NCBI RefSeq assembly: GCF_900230195.1
Contig: NZ_OCNE01000015.1
Location: 62,001-126,000 of the forward strand
Reading direction: 5' to 3'
DNA length: 64,000 nucleotides
From: Streptomyces zhaozhouensis
GTDB lineage: Bacteria > Actinomycetota > Actinomycetes > Streptomycetales > Streptomycetaceae
The first letter of the stretch is position 1. Each line of letters opens with the position of its first letter. Below the pieces are notes generated by a model that did no database searches, was not told the origin of the DNA, and saw only the letters and a list, made by a program, of their open reading frames with translations. Positions 58,656-64,000 of this stretch are shown one piece after another. The translations under genes were made by a program, and so were the position numbers.

Positions 58656-59984
58656 ATGACCAGTGACGAGAGGTTCCACGGGATCGTGGGCGACATCTAC
58701 AGCGCCCGCCACATCCGGATGTACGCGGCGGCCGGCGCCTGGATCGCGCTGGCCGGCGCGGGCACCGGCGAGAACGACCGGTTGGCGGGAGCCGCCGAGA
58801 CGGCGGCGGCCGAGCCGGGGGTCGGGCTGATCGAACTGTCCGACCGGATGGCGGAGACGGCCAGTTGGGCGTCGGGCGCCAGCGCGGTGGCGATGTCCAT
58901 CGCCGGCCAGCTCCAGACGGCGGGCGACGCCTCGGCCGGCGCCACCGAGGAGGCGCTGGCGCTGGAGGAGCGGTTCGCCGAGGCGTCCGAGACGCCGGCC
59001 GGGCCCGACGTGGGCATGGCGGCGGTGAACGCGTCCCTGCGGCAGAGCGAGGAACGTGCGCGGCTGGTCGCCGAGGCGCAGGGCGTCCTCGACCGGCTCG
59101 CCGCCAGCTTCGCGCAGGTCACCGGCGGGGACGCGCCGCCGGCGCCGGGGGGCGCCGGGGGCGCGGGCGGCGCGCCGAGTGCCCCGGGGGGCGGGGCACT
59201 CGGCGGCGGCGGCCTGGCGGAGTCCGGCGGCGGCGCGCTGATGCCGGCCGCCAACGGGGGCCTGGTCGGCGCGGGGGAGTACCCGCACGGGCGGCTGCTG
59301 GGGCCGGAGCACGGCGACTTCGCCGGCTGGGTGCGGAGCCCGTCCACCGGTTTCCTGGTGGACCCCGCGACCGGCCGGGAGTTCGACCCGACGGCGGGCC
59401 GGTGGATCGACCCGGTCACCGGGCAGCCGTTCGGCGCGGTCACCGAGTACGCGGCCCGGCTCTCCGGGCTCAACGTCGGCCCCGGCGCCGTGCCGACCGC
59501 CGGCGGCCCGGCCGTGCTCGGCCCGGGCGCGGGAACGGCCTCGCTGGCGGGCCTCTACGGCGGGATCATGCCGCCGAGCATCGGTCAGGCGGGCCCGGCG
59601 CAGGGACAGCTGACCCGGCAGGCGCTGCGTCACCTGGGGCAACGTGCCAACGTCGCCAGCCGGTTCGCGCTGCACGAGGCGGCGCAGGGCGGGCGCCCGT
59701 TCACCCCGCCCCCGGGCGCGGCGGCGCACCGCCCCGGCACCCGCCCCGGCGCCACCGGCGCGGCCCCGCGCCCCGCGCCCGGCGCGGGCGCCCCCTTCGC
59801 CGCGGCCCGCCGGGACGCCGCCGCGCGCCACGGGCTGGCGCCCCCGCCGTCCGGCGGCGGGCGCGCCGGCAGGCGGGACCGGCCGGAACGGGAGCGGCCG
59901 CCCGTCACGGCGGACGACCTCACCGAGGACCCCTCGGTGTGGACGGGACAACGGCGGGCCCTGCGAGGCGTGTTGGGCGAGTAG
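58656..59984 (+). CDS. PPE-like / large ESX-associated protein (442 aa)
   Basis: The N-terminal 170 residues are helical (SARHIRMYAAAGAWIALAGA … QLQTAGDASAGATEEALALE) like the helical domain of PPE proteins. A Gly/Pro-rich linker follows, then a short repeat-like module rich in DP and TG turns (TGFLVDPATGREFDPTAGRW), another Gly/Pro-rich part and a conserved-looking end DDLTEDPSVWTGQRRALRGV. That end resembles PPE-domain proteins of other actinomycete ESX loci, as I recall. It is probably a secreted or surface-exposed partner of the preceding small protein. Confidence 0.62.
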   Translation: MTSDERFHGIVGDIYSARHIRMYAAAGAWIALAGAGTGENDRLAGAAETAAAEPGVGLIELSDRMAETASWASGASAVAMSIAGQLQTAGDASAGATEEALALEERFAEASETPAGPDVGMAAVNASLRQSEERARLVAEAQGVLDRLAASFAQVTGGDAPPAPGGAGGAGGAPSAPGGGALGGGGLAESGGGALMPAANGGLVGAGEYPHGRLLGPEHGDFAGWVRSPSTGFLVDPATGREFDPTAGRWIDPVTGQPFGAVTEYAARLSGLNVGPGAVPTAGGPAVLGPGAGTASLAGLYGGIMPPSIGQAGPAQGQLTRQALRHLGQRANVASRFALHEAAQGGRPFTPPPGAAAHRPGTRPGATGAAPRPAPGAGAPFAAARRDAAARHGLAPPPSGGGRAGRRDRPERERPPVTADDLTEDPSVWTGQRRALRGVLGE

Positions 59985-60011
59985 CCCACCCACGGGACAC
60001 GGGAGGACACC

Positions 60012-60353
60012 ATGAGCGAGGGACTTGAGTATCTGCCGGAGTCGCTGCGGGCCGGCGGGCAGGGCAGCTACGCCGCCTCCGACGAGGCCGAGGGCGCCCA
60101 CGCCTATCTGCGCACCGTCTCCGCCGACGCCGGTTCCTTCGGCGGCGCCGACACCTTCGTCAACGCCGTCAACAGCACCCGGGACACCCAGGCGCGCGGC
60201 GTCAACCGGGCCGCCGAGGGCCGGGACGACATCGGCGCCTCCGGCTACCAGTCGGCGGCCATCGGCGAGGACATCGACGCCGCCAGCGACTCCGCCGTCA
60301 CCGCCGCCGGGACCGCCGCCGCGCCGGACCAGCGGATCGCCGACGGCATCTGA
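60012..60353 (+). CDS. Small EspC-like protein of the ESX cluster (113 aa)
   Basis: A 113-residue protein with the pattern of EspC-type secretion targets: NAVNSTRDTQARGVNRAAEG then DDIGASGYQSAAIGEDIDAA, ending DQRIADGI. No tryptophan or cysteine. It follows the PPE-like gene by 27 nt with GGGAGGA as ribosome-binding site. The equal length and similar tail to the first small protein of the cluster suggest an old duplication. Confidence 0.62.
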   Translation: MSEGLEYLPESLRAGGQGSYAASDEAEGAHAYLRTVSADAGSFGGADTFVNAVNSTRDTQARGVNRAAEGRDDIGASGYQSAAIGEDIDAASDSAVTAAGTAAAPDQRIADGI

Positions 60354-60498
60354 ACACCACGGGGCGGCGGGCCGGTCCGCCACGGCACACCGTGAGCGCG
60401 GGTGAGTACCGCGGTGGTCCGGCGCGCCCGAGCGTCCCACCGCACCCGGAGCAGCCCGCCCCTCTTTCGAACGACAATCCGAGCAGCGAGGACGAGTC

Positions 60499-63036
60499 AT
60501 GGCAGGCGTTGACTTCACCAGGGAGGACGTGGTCGAGCAGGCCGGCGTCGACCCCTGGGAGACCGCTGACGACTTCGCGGAGGAGATCGACGTCGAGGAG
60601 ATGGCCGAGGCGTCCCGCGGTTTCGCCGCGGCCGCCGGCGAGGCCGGCGGCGCCAGCGAGGTCGCGGCCCGCGCCTCCGAGCTGTCCCAGGACTCCGCGA
60701 CCACGGACGGGATCGGGCACCACAACGCCGACGAGCACATCACGATCACCGACCGCGATCTCCAGGGCGGCGGCCAGGACATCGAGGACGTCGCCGACAT
60801 CATCAACTCCGCGACCGAACTGGCCAGCGACACCGAGGAGGAGGTGAGCATCCTCCGCTCGGACGCCCAGGAGAAGTTCCAGGAACACCTCACCGACGCC
60901 CGGACCACCTACCAGAACAAGTACGCCGAGCTGGAGGAGAGCGTCGCCTCCGCGTTGCTCATCGAGACCCCCTCGGTGACCGTGGCCGGCTCCGTCTACC
61001 TGGCCGAGGGCAGCCACTTCACCCAGTGGTCGTTCCCGGAGGCCGCGCTGACCAGGATCCGCGACCACTATCTCGGCAAGGCGGCCGAGGACATCACCTC
61101 CCTGCACGGCGACATGGAGACCGAGATCGAGGACTACCGGTCCTGGATGGTCAGCAGGGCGGGGGAGTTGACGGACCTGGGCTACGACGTCGGCGCGGGG
61201 CCGCACTCGATGTGGCACACGGAGGGGATGGCCGAGTACTCCGCCGAGGCGATCAAGGAGGAGATGGCCAAGCCGGAGGACGAGCGCGACCTCGACCTGC
61301 TGGCCGACCACACCGCCGGCCTGGCCGCCATCGGCGCCGGCGTCTACGACCCGGACGACCCGACCTCGCCCCGCCGCGACCTCACCGCCGAGGAGCGGGC
61401 GTATCTGGAGGCGTTCTACGACACGGTCGACGAGGACACGCTCGCCGCGCTGGGCAACATGTCGCCGAGCGAACGCGGCGGCCCCGACGTCGGCGCCGCG
61501 TACGAGCACGGGATCGCCACCCAGTGGGACCGCATCCACGACATCCAGGCCGCCGTCGGCAACGGCGTCAACATGCTGATGAACCCCGAGATCGGCGGCA
61601 TCGACATCAACGCCCACCCCTCGATCGAGGGGCCGGCGCCCATCCCCGAGTCCATCCGGGCGTTCGTCTACGACGCCGACTCGGACCTGCGGAACGCGGG
61701 GAGCCTGGACGACGCGCGCGGGGTGATGAACAACTTCAACGGCTTCGGCAACCTGATGGAGCAGGCCACGGTCCCGCCGGGAAACGACTTCGCCCACCAT
61801 CTGACCACCGCGGCCCTGGACGTCCAGGAGGCCGTGGAGGAGGTCAACGCCGACGCGTACCACGACGCGGTCGCCGACGAGGCGCGGCACGAGTCGCTGG
61901 ACTTCGACGTGCCGAACTACCTGGAGAACACCGGCAGCAGCGGCCTGTTGAGCAACGTCGCGCAGAACACCGACGCCTCGTTCCAGATCCTCAGCAACGA
62001 CGGCGTCCGCGAGGAGCTGCTGAACGCGAAGTGGGCGGACAGCGACGGCGCCGGCGACCTGGTGCGCAGCGCCGTCCTGCCGAACGGCGGCGAGGACGAC
62101 GGCGAACGCCGTGCGCTGGCCGACGACGTCATCCAGCACTTCACGGCCGACCCCGCACTGCTCATCGAGGACTGGCAGGAGGACGGGATCATGGAGCCGC
62201 ACTACCCGTGGGACACCTCGGGGCTCCAGGGCGCCGTCTCGGACGCGACCCTCTCCCGCCTGGACGCCATCGTCGGACTGGAAGGCGCCGAGGGCGCCTG
62301 GGGCGAGGCGGAGCGCTTCCCCGTCTTCAGCCTGATGGCCGCGACCGACGACAACGTCTACGAGCACTTCAAGACCGGGGTCTTCGAGACCCAGCGCAAC
62401 CTCGCCTACGAGTACTACACCGACGACCACCCCCAGGAGGGCGACCGAAGGACCGTCATGCAGTCGATCGGCAACCTGACCGGGCTGATGGAGTTCGGGG
62501 AGCGGGACGTCATCAACTGGTACGAGGGCCGCGAGGACGCCAGGGCCGCGCAGGAGCAGAAGCACCTCCAGGCCGGCATCGGCGCGGCGTTCAACGTGGC
62601 GGGCATGGTGCCGGGCGGGGTCGGCACGGCGGCGAGCGCGGCCTCGACCGGCTACGGGCTGATCGAGCCGACGCTCTTCCCGGACTACAAGCCGCAGGAG
62701 CCGTCCGCGCAGGCCGCCTACTCGCACGAGGCGGACCGCGTCAACGAACTGCTGGAGGCGCACGCCATCACCGGGGGCGCCATCGACGCGCACAACCAGC
62801 GGCACCCGGACGACCAGCTGGAGCACATACCGGCCGAGGAGGTCCTGGCCCAGGACAACGGCGCGGGCTCGCCGACCATCCCGCTCAACGACGCGGCCAA
62901 CGGCATCACCTACCGCGACGGGGACCCGGACGACATCGACGACCTGATCACCGGGGCACGGGGCATCGCCGGGGCCGACTCCCTGGACTTCACCCCGGAC
63001 TCGGAACACTCCTCCGCCACCCGATTCGGCAACTGA
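60499..63036 (+). CDS. Large acidic ESX-associated protein (845 aa), TPR-region/DUF6571-like
   Basis: The largest gene of the cluster and unrecognised in detail. It has an acidic helical N terminus (DFAEEIDVEEMAEASRGFAA) and a long coiled region (EEEVSILRSDAQEKFQEHLT). A middle part has LTAEERAYLEAFYDTVDEDT and NMSPSERGGP, patterns I associate with TPR-region proteins of mycobacterial and Streptomyces ESX loci. A late hydrophobic stretch (AAFNVAGMVPGGVGTAASAA, about 695-715) and a very acidic tail follow. There is no signal peptide, so export would depend on the ESX machine. It may be an effector or a chaperone; no catalytic motif was seen. Confidence 0.6.
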   Translation: MAGVDFTREDVVEQAGVDPWETADDFAEEIDVEEMAEASRGFAAAAGEAGGASEVAARASELSQDSATTDGIGHHNADEHITITDRDLQGGGQDIEDVADIINSATELASDTEEEVSILRSDAQEKFQEHLTDARTTYQNKYAELEESVASALLIETPSVTVAGSVYLAEGSHFTQWSFPEAALTRIRDHYLGKAAEDITSLHGDMETEIEDYRSWMVSRAGELTDLGYDVGAGPHSMWHTEGMAEYSAEAIKEEMAKPEDERDLDLLADHTAGLAAIGAGVYDPDDPTSPRRDLTAEERAYLEAFYDTVDEDTLAALGNMSPSERGGPDVGAAYEHGIATQWDRIHDIQAAVGNGVNMLMNPEIGGIDINAHPSIEGPAPIPESIRAFVYDADSDLRNAGSLDDARGVMNNFNGFGNLMEQATVPPGNDFAHHLTTAALDVQEAVEEVNADAYHDAVADEARHESLDFDVPNYLENTGSSGLLSNVAQNTDASFQILSNDGVREELLNAKWADSDGAGDLVRSAVLPNGGEDDGERRALADDVIQHFTADPALLIEDWQEDGIMEPHYPWDTSGLQGAVSDATLSRLDAIVGLEGAEGAWGEAERFPVFSLMAATDDNVYEHFKTGVFETQRNLAYEYYTDDHPQEGDRRTVMQSIGNLTGLMEFGERDVINWYEGREDARAAQEQKHLQAGIGAAFNVAGMVPGGVGTAASAASTGYGLIEPTLFPDYKPQEPSAQAAYSHEADRVNELLEAHAITGGAIDAHNQRHPDDQLEHIPAEEVLAQDNGAGSPTIPLNDAANGITYRDGDPDDIDDLITGARGIAGADSLDFTPDSEHSSATRFGN

Positions 63037-63078
63037 CCAGACCACGCGGGGCCGGCGCCCGGCGGAAGGAGAACCCCC

Positions 63079-64000
63079 TTGACCACGCCCACCACCACCG
63101 TCCTGCGGCGCCCGGCGCGGACCGCGCGGCCGGCCGTGCCGGGGCAGGAGCTGGTGCTCAAGGCGCCGCCCGAGCTGCCGAGGCCGGAGGAGAACAACGT
63201 CTGGATGACGGCGCTGCCCGCGCTCAGCGGCCTCGGCTCCGTGCTCTACATGCTGACCATGGGCCGGGGGCCGATCGGCTACATCGTCGGCACCATGTTC
63301 CTGGTCTCCTGCCTGGCCATGGTCGTGGGCTCGGTGCTGCGGCAGCGCGGCTCGGCCAAGAGCCAAGCCCGCGAGGACCGCCGCCAGTACCTGCGGTACC
63401 TGGAACGCACCAGGGCCGAGGTGCGGCGCACCGCCGACGCCCAGCGCGCCGCGCTGGTGTGGGACGCGCCGCCGCCCGACACGCTGTGGACCGTCGCGGA
63501 GAGTCGGCGGCTGTGGGAACGGCGGGCGACCGACGAGGACTTCGGGGTGGTGCGGGTCGGGACCGGGCCGCGTTACCTGGCCACCGCGCTGGTGCCGGGC
63601 GACTCCGCGCCGGTCGAGGACCTGGACCCGCTCTGCTCCGTGGCGTTGAAGCGTTTCGTCGACGCCCACGCGGTGGTGCCCGGACTGCCGGTGCAGGTGG
63701 CGCTGCGCCGGTTCGCCGCGCTGTCGCTGCACGGCGGAGAGGCGCCGGAGCGCGCCGGGGCGCTGGCGCGCGCGGTGGTGGCGCACGCCGTCACCTTCCA
63801 CTCGCCGCGCGAGCTGCGGCTGGTGGTCTGCGCGGGGAACGTGGAGGCGCCCGAGTGGGCGTGGGTGAAGTGGCTGCCGCACGCCCATCACCCGGACGAG
63901 CTGGACCACGTGGGCCCGTTGCGCATGGTCAACCCGAGTCTGGCGGTGCTGGAGGAGTGGCTGGGCGCGGAGCTGACCCGCCGCACCCGCTTCCAGCGCG
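63079..64000 (+). CDS. eccC: EccC-type FtsK/SpoIIIE ATPase of type VII secretion, N-terminal part
   Basis: Starts at TTG (ribosome-binding site AAGGAG at 63066-63071) with LVLKAPPELPRPEENNVW, then two membrane helices (LPALSGLGSVLYMLTMGRGP and YIVGTMFLVSCLAMVVGSVL, about residues 50-95), a basic juxtamembrane helix and the start of the cytoplasmic DUF region (TLWTVAESRRLWERRATDED). This is the typical N terminus of EccC, the motor of ESX systems. The FtsK-like ATPase domains lie beyond the window, where the gene continues open. It anchors the identification of the whole cluster. Confidence 0.85.
   Translation, partial: MTTPTTTVLRRPARTARPAVPGQELVLKAPPELPRPEENNVWMTALPALSGLGSVLYMLTMGRGPIGYIVGTMFLVSCLAMVVGSVLRQRGSAKSQAREDRRQYLRYLERTRAEVRRTADAQRAALVWDAPPPDTLWTVAESRRLWERRATDEDFGVVRVGTGPRYLATALVPGDSAPVEDLDPLCSVALKRFVDAHAVVPGLPVQVALRRFAALSLHGGEAPERAGALARAVVAHAVTFHSPRELRLVVCAGNVEAPEWAWVKWLPHAHHPDELDHVGPLRMVNPSLAVLEEWLGAELTRRTRFQR

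Noticed and set aside
1..64000. CRISPR arrays, tRNA or rRNA genes, phage attachment sites
   Set aside because: No regularly spaced repeats, no cloverleaf-like T-loop sequence and no integrase or transposase frame were seen by reading both strands.

Overview
The window comes from the chromosome of a high-GC actinomycete, almost certainly Streptomyces or a close relative. The signs are very high G+C in third codon positions, frequent GTG and TTG starts, a HrdB-type principal sigma factor, Streptomyces-type small proteins (DUF4193, DUF3093, DUF3159, DUF3710, DUF5998, DUF6343 and the DUF3071 protein SepH) and a conserved core gene order. From memory, not from a search, that order resembles the S. 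coelicolor segment running from rnhB through hrdB, parE, parC, ptsH, sepH, hemH, cutRS, dut and kdpDE.

1-12600: the 3' end of a DUF4937 gene, a MITE-like repeat, a histidine phosphatase, rnhB, a RecQ helicase with a phosphoribosyltransferase-like C terminus diverging from a DUF4192 gene, a NUDIX/NrtR-like protein, an ABC ATPase-permease fusion, a FadR-type regulator, hrdB and a small zinc-ribbon gene. Two perfect DnaA boxes lie between recQ and the DUF4192 gene. 12600-26470: the two topoisomerase IV genes parE (+) and parC (-) flank an apparently acquired sugar module: LacI regulator, solute-binding lipoprotein, two permeases, GH13 alpha-glucosidase and a secreted GH87-like beta-helix enzyme. 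A CobW GTPase sits next to parC. The module reads as a system for uptake and breakdown of alpha-linked, probably alpha-1,3-containing, glucan.

26470-54400: housekeeping genes. These include an M16 protease pair, a GntR regulator, ptsH, an acetyltransferase/acyl-CoA-synthetase fusion, a phosphodiesterase, tdk, a VOC protein, a sulfurtransferase, sepH, hemH (probably coproporphyrin ferrochelatase), an inositol monophosphatase, cutRS, dut with its DUF neighbours, kdpDE without kdpFABC, two TrkA proteins and an RNA m5U methyltransferase. Many of these genes have a -10-like hexamer 6-7 nt before the start codon, consistent with leaderless transcripts.

54500-64000: an accessory block. A SARP/NB-ARC/TPR regulator precedes a same-strand cluster of four small helical proteins, a PPE-like protein, an 845-residue acidic protein and the start of an EccC-type ATPase, which runs off the window. 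This is a type VII secretion (ESX) locus whose small proteins lack a W-x-G motif. It is the best candidate here for an undescribed system. No tRNA, rRNA, CRISPR array or intact insertion sequence was seen.
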